64,000 nucleotides of DNA, from NCBI GenBank assembly GCA_037833965.1, contig AP031357.1, forward strand, positions 20,294,001-20,358,000, read 5' to 3'. Shown here piece after piece: positions 11,538 through 24,783 of the stretch. The DNA comes from Marchantia polymorpha subsp. ruderalis. Taxonomy: Eukaryota > Streptophyta > Marchantiopsida > Marchantiales > Marchantiaceae. A program made the translations under genes and the position numbers. Each line of letters starts with the position of its first letter. Position 1 is the first letter of the stretch. Below the pieces are notes generated by a model, which had not been told where the DNA came from, searched no databases, and saw nothing but the letters and a program-made list of their open reading frames with translations.

Positions 11538-14500
11538 AGGCGTATTATTTTACAACGTCATCAAAATTGAGTACCTTTTGATCAGGGAGCTTCCCTTCTG
11601 CTCATCACTACAGCACCACATTTTGACAGTTTCAAGGGACCATTTTAGTCATTCACAGAACAATTCAAATTTGTATATAGGATTCTTGGAAGATCTAGAC
11701 AGTCGCATAGTGGTGAGTAGAAAGGAAGGCTCAAGAATACACCAATTGTAAGGTAAGTGGACACCGGAAGAAAGGAAGGGATTTTCACGGTGATAAACCA
11801 AACACATTCTTGTTGGAGTGTAAACTTGGCCTCCGGAGGGATGGAAACTCCCCCAATGTTTGGAGATCACCGTGATACTGGATCAGAAGAGTGTTACAAT
11901 TTTGTCCATCTTGTACAGAGACCACCGCCAGCATGTAAAAAGTAGAAAGTTTTGAACTGGAGGTCTGGATGGAAATTTCCTCCTTTTTTTAGCTGCATTT
12001 ATCAGGACTCGTGTTTCATTTTTTGTTCTCCAAAATGAATAAGGATCTCTGTCTTAGTAAGTTACAACTTCTCCAGCGTGTTTCTCACGAGGTTTCCAGC
12101 TGACAAGCACGCGCCTCTCGTCGTCGCCCTGAGCCGACATTGTGTTCTCTAATGATCAAGCAGCCGTTTCGTCAATTCCACATGATCCGCGTGTTGTAGA
12201 TCTCCATGGCTTAGGTAGTCGAACCTGGACGAAGGACGAAATGGATGACAGAAGCGCGTCAGATCCCAGGTCCAGGCTTTTGTCTTCTTTGTAGAGCACG
12301 ATATCGTTCGAGGCCTTTGGCACGCACGAGTCTCAGAATGCCTCTTCGATTCAAGAGGCTTCTACAAATGTACACGCGTAATATGTCCACCCACGCACCT
12401 CACAAAGCTGTATTCTGCTATGTGTCGTCGACATTGCGAAACTAGTCCAAAACCCAGATGCCGCAAAATTAAGTGCGTATCCCTGCCCTGCAAGGGATCC
12501 AAACAAGTTCCACCGGTTCAGCATGGTTGCAGGTGAAGCTCTCGCAAACCTCCAATTCCAACTTTGAATTTCCAGACGTAAGTCAGTTAGAGGCGGGCCC
12601 TCGGCCATGGTCGGTTATCCCCTGGCTCCCCCAGAGCTTGAGAACAACCCTGACAAGCCTCAGAGTTGATCATTGAAAATCCCAAGGAGCGGCCCAGTCT
12701 CGTGTAAAGCTCATTAGACTTCTTTTCTGGACATGTATACAGATACCATAACCCGCCCTTGAGTGCTGTACGTTTATTCTGCGCCCCACACCCTCGAATC
12801 TTGACAAAAATATGCAGATCCCGGCTGTCGCTCACACGTTTGAAGCCAAGCGACAATCAAGTTTGTGAAGTGGCGCGGCTGCACGGCGGCGATCTGGGCG
12901 TACACCTTGGGTCAAGTCCTGCGGCCACGTACGTGTAGATGCAAAGTATATGCGACCGATCTCTCAGGTCTACGGTGCACAAACTCTCGCATACCGTTCG
13001 TGGAATAAGTTCACATGCAAAGTGACGAGGATCAGATACACCGTAGATGACACCCACATATCTCTCGTCTCTGAAACACACGCATCTCGCTCATGGTTTG
13101 CAAATCAATTTATTAACCCCTCGTTGCTGTACTCTCTCGATATATTCGGATCTGTCCGACCTTCGTGATTCCTGGGACTTTGGCCAGTCGATACACTAAA
13201 TCGCGAGGTAGTCTGCCATGGGTGCGATGACGGTGGCGGTTGTAGCCAGTAGTGTGCGAGAGTGCAGGCAGGGAGGTGCGCTCTCCCTCGGCAGGCCAAT
13301 CCTCGCGTTGTGTCGACGGTTTTGAGATGTGTCGATGTTTTACTGTAAAGGGTGTTGAAAAGATTCCAGGAAACCTCAATTGTGGCATGGTGGGACTACG
13401 TCGACGCATTGTAGTGTATAGACAAGCATGCGATGTCTGCAAGCTTTTGACGTCCAGTGTACAGAGTTCTGCCAGATAACAGATTTGCTGCTTTTGCGCT
13501 CCACGACTAACTAACCGACTCACAGCGTCTTAGCTTGGTCTACATGTATAGGAATAGATTATTCCCGTCGGCAGGAAGTTTTTGTCTTGTCAGACTCGAT
13601 CTTGTAAGAGCATCATCTCAGCATCCTCTTGACCTGCATCATACCTCGGAGAGACGTACAGTACAGTAAGGACATGACAAAGTCTCCGATACTCGGCCTA
13701 CGTTCGCTGTGATTTGGGATAGTCTTTTTGCCAGATGCCTGGATCCTCAAAAAGGCAGAAGATATGGGCTTCAGAACACTAACTTTGAACAATTTAAATA
13801 GAAGAATTAGACCTCGGCCAGTTGTTCCAAGTGTAATGCGTAAGATAAATGTGCGCTCAAAGGTTTTGCACTCCTCGAATTAATTCGTACAACATGCTAG
13901 AATTTTCACACTTTCATGCTTCAGTCTGAATTAGAGAGATATAACACGTATGCTGATTGCGGAGTTGACACAATTTTTACCTCGAACCGAAATGGGAAAG
14001 ATCATCTTATGAGCCCTGCAGTGAAAGCTGGAGACTCGTTTTCTCTATATCTGCACAAGAAACCTAATGTGTTGTCGAGTGCTTGGCAGGTCCTGGATCC
14101 TTCTGACCAAGTCAAGCGAAAAATCAGAGTTACGTGTTTGTGTTGCTAAGTTGCTGGCGTGGTCACTCATGGTCCGTCAGATGACCATGAAAAAACATGA
14201 GCATTGCCCCAAGGACATTTGTTGTAGTATAGAAACCAAGCTGTAAGTTGGTTACATAATGCTTCAATTGTTCTGACAATTCTTGTACTTCAGCATTCCA
14301 GCTCACAATGCAGCGCTTTTGGATGCAGAATTCTCACGAAAGTCACCCACAGATCATTCAAACTCTCACAAGCTGCACATGCCGACTAATACAGCAATGG
14401 ATGTAGATCTGCTGTTCAAACAGTTTGCTTTTCATTTGTATGTTGTTCCGATTGGCTGTTGCCTTCTGGAATCATTGCAAGTCCTCTACTCGAAATCTCA

Positions 14501-17059
14501 ACTTGGTAGATTTATTATAGTTTATAGTCTTGACAAGTACGTTCTACCCGTGTTTAAATGATTGCTCCAATATATTCTGGAACTGTCTTTCATCTAGATG
14601 TACTAAACATGTTTGGTATGTTAGTCTGCATGACTTTCAGAATAAAACAGCTGTTCCCCTTGATATGAACTCGCATGCGATAGAACTACTTAACAGTAAC
14701 AACGGGTTTTTGAGACTCCCCATTGGTGAAAATTGAAATAAGTTTTACTGGAGTTAAATTTTCTGTACGAGGATACAATCCCGAAATTTCCTCCTCGCCT
14801 TTCGTTATGTTAACTTCTGTCTATGATTAAAAATCGGCACAATGTCAACCGTTTTTGTTCCTTTCATCGTGTTGCCTAGTACTCCATTCTAAGGCTTAAA
14901 ACCTATCACTTCTCTTTCGGTCTAATCTAGTATTTCTGATTTCCCAATAAAGATGTATATTTCAACGTAGAGGTTCAGCTGCATATAAACCAGAAAGTAG
15001 ATGTGCTGCGAAGTTTAAATGCAAATCTTTATCACGTAACAGATGTCTTTATTTTCGCTTGATGTCATGTCTGTAACTGAATCGATGAGGTCTGGCTTGA
15101 AGGACTTCATTTCTTCAGAAAACCCACGAACACATGAGGAACTTACACTTCAAACTAGGAACGACGAACAGAAAATGGAGATATAATAATTAAGTAAAAT
15201 ATAGAATAACAACATTTTTATTTAAAATATCAATTAGTGAGCTGAGATAAACACAAACAGTTTGAACTAGATCTTATGAAGGATAAATACCAGAAAAAGT
15301 AGGTTTAGAATGAATCCATTCAAACCTATTGTTTCAGCTTATGAATTAAATTTCCAAATTTACATCGTATCAAAATTATTTTTTTCCTCTGTGAGATTTT
15401 TACTATCAAACATTGATTTTTCAAATCCCTAAGTAATTTCATTTTTCATTTTTGAGACACCTACTTTTGTGATGTCTTTATCACCACAGAAATCATCTGG
15501 TAACCTCTATGACGTCACAAATTTTATATAAGTTATATATTTACACATGATTTACCATGTTGGTTTTTTTCCAACCTTAGTGGTAATTTAATTTCTATAA
15601 TTTCTATAAAGTCCAAGAAAAATTTTCATGACATAAAAGACTTTAAAATTTTGATAAAATATTAAAATATTTTTAATTGACTAAAAATATACAATTTTTA
15701 TGTTTATCACTAAATTTTTTTGGGTAAATTTCTATAAAATTCACCATTTTATATCTCATACATTTCATAAAAATATTATAATTATAATTTCTTTTCTTGT
15801 TTATTTTATTTCAAAATCTATTGTTAAAAAATTGGTTACATGTAAAGATCGAATCACAGAATGTTAAAATTCTGGCAAATAACTTTATCCTTTTGGATGG
15901 ATATCTATGTATTTCATACAACTATAAGTAAATTTACAAATCAATATTTCATGTTCATACAATGAAATCAGTCTTTCTATTCTTTTGATTTTTTTCTGTT
16001 ATGGAAATTATAAGTTTTCAGCTGTTATCATAAATTAACATATGTTCATCACATTCGTTTACTTTACAGGAATTTATCGTTTATTTTTAACATTTCAAAT
16101 TTAAAATTAAAAAAATAGAGTCAATAAATTAAAATATATTCATTTTACTATCATACCTATAGATAATCAAATATCAATTTTTTTTCAATTTTTTCAATAA
16201 GAATTATATCTACTTCTAAAATATCCAAATAATCATCACATGATTGCAAAATGCTTCATACTGAAGAAGAAAAGAAGTAATCTATGTTGACAATTGTTAG
16301 ATCTATTACGAGAACATTCAAATAAAGTATCACATAATTACTATTATATGGATTAAATAAGTGATGTTCTTGTACATTAGATAGGCACACATTTCCTCAA
16401 AAATCCACAAAAAATTGCAGCTATGGCCGCAATGCTTTAACCCCTTAGGAAGTAATTTCGATAAAAGAAAAAAGTAATTATGGCGCCAAAGTATAGTGAA
16501 ACCGCTCTCAATATAACAAACATCTAATCACATTTTGAAGATCTAGGGCATTAACTAGAACCGGACAGAAGGGAGGGAAGCGCCACAGGATGATATTCAA
16601 TGTGTCACCTAAACGATTCGGAGCTTTCAGAGCCAATCTATGGGAACGGTGAACGCGGTACACCTTGCCTCACTGACTGCACGCCAAGTACTGCGGACGC
16701 AGTTGTGGAGATAATCCTCGCGTTCTTGCCTAGCGCCAGAGTATCATCATCCGGGACAGATTGCAACAGGGCAATTGAGCGACCTGTGAAATTTACTCTG
16801 TGAGCTCGAAGCTCGGTCGGTCTTGTCGATGCCCTAAATATTTCAGGATTTAGTCAACTTCGTTTGTCAATGGGATTGAATACCGAGGAGCTTTTATCTG
16901 GAGACAGAGCTGAAGCAAGCAGCAGTCGATTTGGCTATGATACTCAAGCCGTAACGGACGAGCTTGGAAATCCATGTGTCACGGTTGCTGTTTAGTTCAG
17001 TCTTTTGTCGATTGATTGGAGCTTCCTCGATTTGACTTCGGCCCAAAGCTCTATTCAAA
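11538..17059. other. Intergenic region, no gene recognised
   Basis: From 11.5 to about 14.7 kb the sequence is mixed, with scattered ORFs of up to 136 codons on both strands, none resembling a known family. From about 14.7 to 16.5 kb it is strongly AT-rich with no meaningful ORF. The last 500 bases before the RPC7 start (16.56-17.06 kb) are GC-richer and probably hold that gene's promoter and leader. Confidence 0.45.
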
Positions 17060-19231
17060 ATGGCGTTCCGGGGTGGGCGAGGTGGTCGTGGTAGAGGGCG
17101 GGGAGGCCGCGGCTTTCCCGTCATGCGTGATGAAGATGGAATGGCCCTCATTCCTAAAAGCCGTGATGGCCCTCCTCCCCTTTTTCCGGTTTGTTCATGA
17201 GAACACAATTCATGCTATCCTGGTCAGTTGCCGGTTCTGTAAGTTGTAATTTGATCTTATTATAATTACGAAACTTACTGTGCGAAGTTGAATGAGAGGT
17301 CACGCCGCTTTTCATAAAGCATGTCAATTTTGACGCGAACTTGTATCGACGATTTGCTGGTTGCAGACATTGGAAAATCTGCCGCCGCTGCCTGACCTCA
17401 CCCCAAAGGACGAAGCTTTGGTGTCCAGAAGAAGGCATTTGGAGTCAGCATGGAATGTCTCTCCGTATTACATAGAGAAACCGAAAGCGAAATCTGGTAA
17501 GTGATTTCCACTTGAGGAAAGGTTGAATTCGCACCAATAGGTGCTAGTGTGTTTTGGTTGAATATCCATGTACTGTTACTTTGAACTGGCTCACTCACAC
17601 GCCGATTCTGACCTCTCGTTATGGGTTTGAGTCGGAGCATGTGCTGGCGAGCCCCATCATCTGCGTCATCACTGCTTTATGTCGAGCAATAGTGCACAGA
17701 AAAGAAGTTTCTTTGTTGCCAAATAAGTCTTCAAATTTCCCAGATCAGTCTTACGGAAAAGTCAAAGATTCAGTGACCAATTGCTGACTGAACACTTTTT
17801 GAATTTGGTTTGTGCAGTTGGATTAGCAGCAGAGATAGAACGATATTCTGATCGTTACAAGCTCAGTGTCCAAACGAAGCGCCCGCCTCTATCCTCTGTC
17901 TTAAAACTGGCTTCGGCTTATTTCCCTGCAGAGCTGTTAGGCCAAGGTGCGTTCTCATAATGAAGCCACTCTTGGTTACGAGTTACTTTAAGGAGTTTCT
18001 GGTTTTCTTCTATAGCATCAACGATCATGCTTTGTGAAAAATAATTTGCAGGAAATCAAAAGCGAAATCAGCGAGCTGATGGAGCGCAATGGACGCTTCA
18101 AACAGGCTCAGCGAAGAATGGTGAGATTTTATCGTTTAAACCACTCATAATTGGACAAATCACTCTTTGTGCGTGTTCCTGTGAAATCAAAACTTTCACG
18201 AGGATTGAGTGGTATCTATTGGACGATGAGTTTTTGTAATCCCACCTCAGTGTTGCTGTCCATCTGTTCTTTTTGCCTCCTCAAATCTCTCTCGATCGAG
18301 GTTGTTGACGTTTGAACACTTTCTAATGCTCTAGAGCCTTTTGGTGAACTGACTGCAGATCTTCAAAGACTTGATCAACTGGCTTCACTAGAACAGAAAA
18401 GGATGAAAGATGGAGAGGTACAGTTCTACCACTTTCTTCATTTTTGGGTTCAGCCTCTTCAGAGTTTGAATGGAATGCGAAGGTCGTGAAATTAGTTAGG
18501 GGATTCCATTTTCCAAAAGTTGAAGTATGCAATCTACATTCTTTCGACATTTCAGTGTGTTCAGTAGCAATGAGTCTTTACATTTCACGTACCAAAGGTT
18601 GTTCAGGAACCGTTGTGTAAAGGGAAAGTTCAAGCTTGGACAGTGGTTGGTGTGTCCACTCTTTGCAGGATAAAGAAGACGTAGATAAGGAAGAGAAGAA
18701 GAAAAAAGAAGGTGAAGAAGGAGATGATGATGACGATGAAGAGAAACTTGATGATGAAGATGAAGAATTTGGAGATGACGACTATGCACAGGTATAGAGC
18801 TGGATGGCACAGAAATGAGATATGAGAACACTTTCAACTACTCTCAAATTATATATCTGCTTCTCGTGTCTTGATTGTTCTGATCTTGCCTTTTCTAGCT
18901 CTTTGTATCGTCTAAGGTGAAACCGTACCCTAAACCCTTATAGTCCTCTCCTTTGTTGGTAATTGATGTTTCTTATGTTTCGTGATTTCAGAACTTCGGA
19001 TTTGACGACGACGAAGACTATCTGGATATGGACGACGGTGGTGATGATGGTGAGGTCCAAATTTTGATTACTGTAGACGCTCTCATTTCTTGGTTCCTGT
19101 TTCTTGTTTCATCACTTCAGTTCTTGAGGTGATATTTCAGGACAGATTATCATACGGTTGTTCTAGCATTTCCTTTCTTCACACTTGAATCAATTTGTCT
19201 GTTCTGTGCAGAGGGAGCAACTTACACCTAA
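17060..19231 (+). CDS. RPC7: DNA-directed RNA polymerase III subunit RPC7 (C31-like)
   Basis: Eight exons splice in phase with GT-AG borders: 17060-17188, 17367-17496, 17818-17946, 18052-18120, 18335-18417, 18669-18791, 18992-19049 and 19212-19231, giving 246 residues. The protein starts with a Gly/Arg-rich segment (residues 4-18, GRG repeats). It then has the short conserved block ending SPYYI (about 57-79), a Lys-rich middle, and a very acidic Asp/Glu tail (about 181-240). This order and the length match Rpc31/RPC7, the subunit that with C82 and C34 forms the Pol III-specific initiation subcomplex in the nucleus and helps transcribe tRNA and 5S genes. The last coding exon is only 20 bases long. 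The identification rests on the overall pattern, since the family is poorly conserved and rich in simple sequence, but GR head, SPYYI block and acidic tail together are distinctive. Confidence 0.85.
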
Positions 19232-21719
19232 GCCGTTAATGGTTCCAAGTCTGATCAAGGTAGAATCTAAGAAACTTTAGTCGCTTATCGGTGGTCGTGT
19301 TCTTGTGTTTCATTACAAGAAGTTGGCTGAAGCTCTTCTCTGTTTCCATGATGAATGTTTGTCATCATTCGTCTTTCATGAAATAGATAGATGAACTGGA
19401 TCGATGATTAATATAAGAAATCAATCAGCTCTACTTTTAATTTGTACTTGTGTTCATTGTGATTCAGTGTTTTTCTCCTGGTATACGACTCAACCAGATC
19501 CCTCATCAAGATTAACATTCGCCTGCAATAGCACTCTGAAATTGTTCTTGTGTTTATTGTGATTCAGCTTCTTTTTATGATACACAATCTAACCAGATCC
19601 TTTATCAGGATTTACAAATGCCGTCAATGGCCGTCCAACTTTGGTAATAACTTGAAGGCAAGCCTCCCTGATCTCGAACTCTCCCCTTGAAGTCGGGGTG
19701 TGATGTCTTATTTTTGGTGAAGATCCTCGGCAAAGTTCTGCTCATGATGGTTTAAAAGGTAAATGTACAGCCGACCGATGTTTACAACTTAATCCTCTTA
19801 CAGTCCAAATCACAAAATACGGAAGAAGGATCGGGAAGATGTAGAATAGTTTCATGTTTTACAAGCTCGTAAGTGGCTTAGTATAGGCAGCTCGGCCCGT
19901 CTAACAAGCGATTGATGTGAGTCGTAGCAATGAGGAATAAAATTAAGCGATTTCATGCTCAGGAAACAGATACAGTACCAGTCTACAACAATATATACAT
20001 CAGTAGGACGATCTTTTCACTGGAGAAGGTTGCTAATCCCGACGCCAGCCGTAATGGAAAGTTTGGCTCTTGTTTCTGAAGTCGAAGGCCAAAGATTTTG
20101 TCCGGTCTGCCTCGTTCGTCACAAGACACGAGACAGGCGACAAGAAGCATTGGCCGCTCCCTCACGCAACCTCCCTGACGCAAATGGATGTCTTGGCCCT
20201 TCTAAAGCTCAGGCAGGGCGCTAGGATGCCACCCACAGATGAGGTCAGCATTGACGGGACAGAACTCGCAGTCTCAAACTAACAATGCATGGTACAAGCC
20301 TATTGACGAGTACAGATCTCGAAGCCTGTTCATACCTGTTCGGCGGAAAAGAATTTTAGATCAGATCAGAATTTCTCCCTTCAGATCACGAGTCAGAGTT
20401 TATTCTGTCGCGTCAAATTGTAAAATCTCTGTCGATTTCAGTTTAAGGAGGGTTGATGCGAGATCGGCACCCTCTAGGAAGCTTCGAATTCCGCCGAAGC
20501 CTGTTGCATGTAAAACCCGTAAACCTGCACATCTCGACGCCGCCTGGCCTGAATTGGTATGTTGGTGATTGCCTTAAATCTGGCAATCTTTCCAAGACCA
20601 CACGCTGTGTGCAACAACATGATGTAAATCGTGTACTGAACAACTCGCTAGCCTCTAACAGGTCACTGATCCAGACATCTCAAGAATGTATCGAGAACTT
20701 GACGCCGAAGGAGATCGAAACCATTGCGGACAAGGGACTAGATCTTCCGAACTTGGACTTGCCATGGCCTACAAGTCTTCTCACTACACCCACGAACCGC
20801 CTGGGTCACTTTGGTCCCAGCTCCGGAGGCATCGACACCGACCACAGTGGGCTTTCGTGATCTATCACGCCAGAGCAGTAGGACACGCGAGGGCGACGAA
20901 AATCGTTAAGCACCACGCCGTTGAAGATAGCGGGAAACTCTGGATCCGTCGAGCGATCTTCGATGCAATGTTCGAAGCACGTGCACGGGCGATTGTTTGC
21001 GTCCGCGAGGTGGTCGTTGCGTCGGCGCGGCGGAGAACCACGTGACCCATGTGCGCGCTCGAGTCGGGTGGCATCGTCATCCGCCCCTCCAGCTCGACCC
21101 ACAGTCGGCATGGAGCTTATCCGCCACCTGGGCAGCTACCGGCTCGGCTGGTGCTGCCTTTGGCCTTTTTGTCTCTCGGACGACGCAGTGGCACAATCCC
21201 TAAGCATTCGAGCTCGACTTTCCCCGAAAGCCTTTTTCGCTCGACTTGACCGTCTTTGCGGTGCGGTCCTAGGTCATGCAAATATTTCCAGTCCGGACAT
21301 GCAGAACAGCCGTCTCCGTGGACCTCGACATCCGACTTTCCCAGTCAGCCGCGTGCCATCCTACGCGCACCCGGACTCTGCCCAAAAGGTCCGAGAAAAG
21401 TGCCAGCTCTCGCCTCGACGATGCTGACAGTGCTCCAGCGTCTTCCGGGTTCAATCTCGTAGACGACGTTGGGCGCGGTACGCGCGAGAAGACGTTGCAA
21501 TTTGGAACGCGCGCGCGGTGATCGACGACGGCGTCAGAGGTGGATGGATGCTCGTTGGTCTCCGAGCCGAGGATCGCAGGCCGAGAGGAGCGTGTAATCG
21601 ATCGTTGGCCGAGCGCTGTCGTTGCAGCTTTCGCGGGGCGATTGGATTGCGAGTCGTCGTTCTTGCTCGTGGGCCGAAGACAGGATTGTTGTCGGCGGGA
21701 CTCAGGATTGGGACCGAGT
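19232..21719. other. Intergenic region between RPC7 and the 21.7-kb gene
   Basis: Contains the RPC7 3' flank and a diverged tandem duplication (19444-19615). From about 20 kb onward it is GC-richer, with many overlapping ORFs on both strands, the longest 168 codons, none recognised. The GC-rich stretch 20.8-21.7 kb is probably promoter and leader of the gene starting at 21720. Confidence 0.4.
19444..19615. repeat. Diverged tandem duplication, period 100 bp
   Basis: The block starting GTACTTGTGTTCATTGTGAT at 19444 recurs as GTTCTTGTGTTTATTGTGAT at 19544. Both copies share ATTGTGATTCAG and, further on, CAACCAGATC.. or CTAACCAGATC.. followed by ATCA.GATT. The copies are clearly related but have many differences. 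Confidence 0.65.
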
Positions 21720-23251
21720 ATGCCACCGACCATGCCGGAGCCGCTGTCGATAATATGGAGCATTGCAATGCAGCTGAAGATCCTAATTGGGGCAAAGAAT
21801 TCCCTGAAGAAGGACTGTGAAAGTCTTCTGAAGGTGATCGAGAAACTTCACGCGAACCTGCAAAGACTCGAGGTATTTATCGCCCACGCTTCGTCGCCTT
21901 CGTCCCTCGGCAGATGTGTTTTCCATCCTCAGGTTTGTGGATGGCTCGCCGAGGCCGATCGCCCATCGGCTGATTTCTTGGGCATTTATGTAGCTTGATT
22001 GTATCTATGGCCTGCAGGCTCTTATTATCTGCTCTCATCGTGACTAGGGAAGCCCCGATGTTGATCAATTCGAAAGGGTCTTGAATAAAATTCGCATTTC
22101 CTCCACTAGATGTTATGCTATGCTGGAGGCGATTGAGGCTCGGAGCTGGACGGATTCGCTCTTGAATCAGAAACTGTCTTTCTTCAACGAGAAGCCGAGC
22201 GACCTCATCAAGAAGCAACAATCCGAGTTTTATGATCTCATAGATGAACTACTGGGCGAGCTCTGTACAAGAGTAAGTCACTATCCCTGGCTGTCGACCG
22301 AACGTGATTTGTTGTGGAAGTTTCTGTGCACAGGCATTCACCATCCGGAACCTGAGTCCGGAAGTTTGCTGGTGACGCACCATAGATTCCTGAGTGATCT
22401 GACAATGAGAGACATGGCCGGAGTACTCGAGTGTCTTTCACGCCCAGGTCTCTGATGTGTGCACTTTTTTCTTCGGGAAATGTGCACAGGGAGTCAGAAA
22501 GGCAGAAACGGACGACATCTATGAAGCCGGGTCGAAAGAAACGCGACTGTTGGGAGTTTCTAAACTGAGGGCAGTTCCAATGTGCGGGAAAAATGACGAT
22601 GCCATCCTTCTGAGCGGCGAGAAAATTCGATACAAAATCATCGAAGACACCATAGAAAACGTCGGCGTGGTCTACACGTTAGAGATGGAAATCAAGAGCT
22701 TCGCACCTGGCCTTTACAACTGGCTTCTGCAGGATCGGACGCATCTGAGTGCCATGCTTGCGGTAAACAGCAGCTCCGGTCAATCGACTCGCGTACTGCA
22801 GATCACAGAGGAGGACAAAAGCTCCGGAGGTGACAACCCCACAGCCTGCATTTCAGACGAAGACGGAGTGGTAGCACACGTCCAAACCAAAAACCAGTCC
22901 TGGTTCAACAACGCCGGAACTATTTTAATGCGGGATCACTTCAGGCGGTCTCTCATACTTAGGCTCAGAAACGGATACAAACCTCAGATATACGACGCCG
23001 AGATTCTTGTCCGAAAAGACAGGCTCCCGTCGGACGATTTGCTGAAATTGCGTATTCTCGGTAAGAAGTTCGAAGACCTGACCTACTACAAATGCGACAC
23101 GGAAGAAACGGGGGAGGTACTCGCCGTTTATAGACACCGCAAGTCCGAGGCCTCAGGTTTGCTACATCTCTTGGGAAGGGCAAACCAGATGGAAATCCAA
23201 ACCATCATAGTTGCCAGTTTTGCTGCTCTGGGACTGACCAGTGATTTCTAA
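21720..23251 (+). CDS. Unknown protein, helical N-terminus and beta-rich C-terminus
   Basis: Three exons (21720-21872, 22048-22272, 22490-23251), all joined in phase 0 by GT-AG introns, give a 379-residue protein ending with TAA. I do not recognise the family firmly. Residues 1-126 look all-helical: a hydrophobic start (LSIIWSIAMQLKILIGA), then KKDCESLLKVIEKLHANLQ and further amphipathic helices. This recalls the four-helix N-terminal domains (RPW8, MCAfunc/HeLo-like) of plant membrane-associated and cell-death proteins. Residues about 150-379 look beta-rich and end in a hydrophobic helix (EIQTIIVASFAALGL), a layout reminiscent of LURP-one/tubby-like barrels, with CISDEDGVV in the middle. Both resemblances are weak inferences. 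There is no signal peptide. Codon use and splice signals support a real gene. A second in-frame ATG (21732) is an alternative start. Confidence 0.72.
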
Positions 23252-24781
23252 CCTGGCTTGACTGACACTCTCGGAAGGGATTCTTTGTCGGAGTAGAGTT
23301 TAGTGTGAGTATGATTGTGCTTGCGTTACAGAGTGTAGGGTGCAAGAGTAAGTCGTGCACTGACGCTCTTTGTATGCTTGGAAGACATATATATACTGGC
23401 TGCACACGTACGGTGCTCGTCGGAAGACGTGTTTGTTGCCTGTGTCTTTAGTCACCAAGGAGAGCAAGCACCACCTTCTGACCAATGCCTTCGAGGCGAA
23501 AGCTGCAATGCAGCGCACCTCATCCGCCTTGACATCCTGTACGCGGTCGATCCACTCGTCAATCAATCCTGTAATAACAAATGGAGTTCTGTTCTGTCGT
23601 CCGAGCTGTCCCTCTTTCCCGGAACAAGTAACCAATCTGCCCCACGGCGGGTTTGTGTTGCCTGTTAGTCGAACTCTAATGGAGACCTATTGTGGCGTAA
23701 TTACTCGTCGTGTACGGTCATGGAGCTTGAAACAATTGACGGGAAGATATCAGTCCGAACAATGGCACGAGAGCGAGGGTTCATTCATCGCTTCCTGTCT
23801 CACGAGGAGCGAGCTGTGAAGAACTTAGCGCTTAGACACGTACTCCTATCATTTCATGCACTACATCCACTTTTATCTGAGGAGTGGAGTAGGCCACAAG
23901 TGCCCAGTGAAACGGCGTGAAGTATGGCACTATCTGTGATGCAAGTCCCGGTGATCAGAAGAGTTCTCGTGCTTTGAAAACAAGTTTCCGGAAACAATGT
24001 CGAACAAACTGTCAAGAAGAATGGGAAAGACTCCATCTTGTATCTTTCAGGGTTCTTCATTCACTCAAAACCACTTAAGGTTAGGATTAAGGAGATGAAA
24101 ATCAACGAGTAGAAATGTAGCCCGCCCCGTACAACACGACTGTAAGAAACCACTTGAAACCGACCGATCTGAACGCAAGTGAGCCACATGTTCGGCGGAT
24201 TATTCTGAAAAGCTCTCGGCGCATATGTCGTCAACTATCATCGAACTGGCGTGTTTCCATAAAGGTGAGATACCAAACATTCGAAATCTACTGAAGAAGA
24301 CAAAATGTTGCAAATACATATTTGTTGCAGATAAACATTAAATAAGATCGAAATAATCCAACCAATCTTCTTGGCAGCTCCCGTGTGGTGCACACCGTAA
24401 GTCGAATTCGACTCCGGTTAGCTAACCCTTTCTTTCAATCATCTTTCTTTGTATCAAGGTCTTTCTCTTACTATGATGTTTGTATAACATTTACGCTTCC
24501 AAACTAGCCTTTCAGCGTAAACACTGATGAAGTTATTGAGTTGTTTTTCAGGTTTGGTACATCACTTGTTAGAGGATAGATTCCATGTGTAGTTACTGTA
24601 GTCCGATTCTAGTTGGCCTTTCGTAACGGAGAATATCATTGGTGTATTACATCAAATGTTATTGAATACCAGCGGGAGATATCCTAGGCCAAAAAAGTCT
24701 CTTCCGGACCCTTCGGCCTTTGCGCTTTATGAGAAGTAGGATTAGTGTTGTGACTTTTTAGTTATCAGAACATGATTAGAA
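23252..24781. other. 3' flank and spacer, no gene recognised
   Basis: ORFs of up to 149 codons (+, 23370-23819) and 111 codons (-, 23300-23635) overlap each other and match nothing known to me. The rest, to the mini-element at 24784, is featureless. Confidence 0.4.
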
Positions 24782-24783
24782 TA

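Noticed and set aside
20453-21045. 135- and 119-codon plus-strand ORFs as exons of the 21.7-kb gene
   Set aside because: They lie in different frames, have no donor that splices in phase to the exon starting at 21720, and match no family. I consider them leader or promoter sequence.
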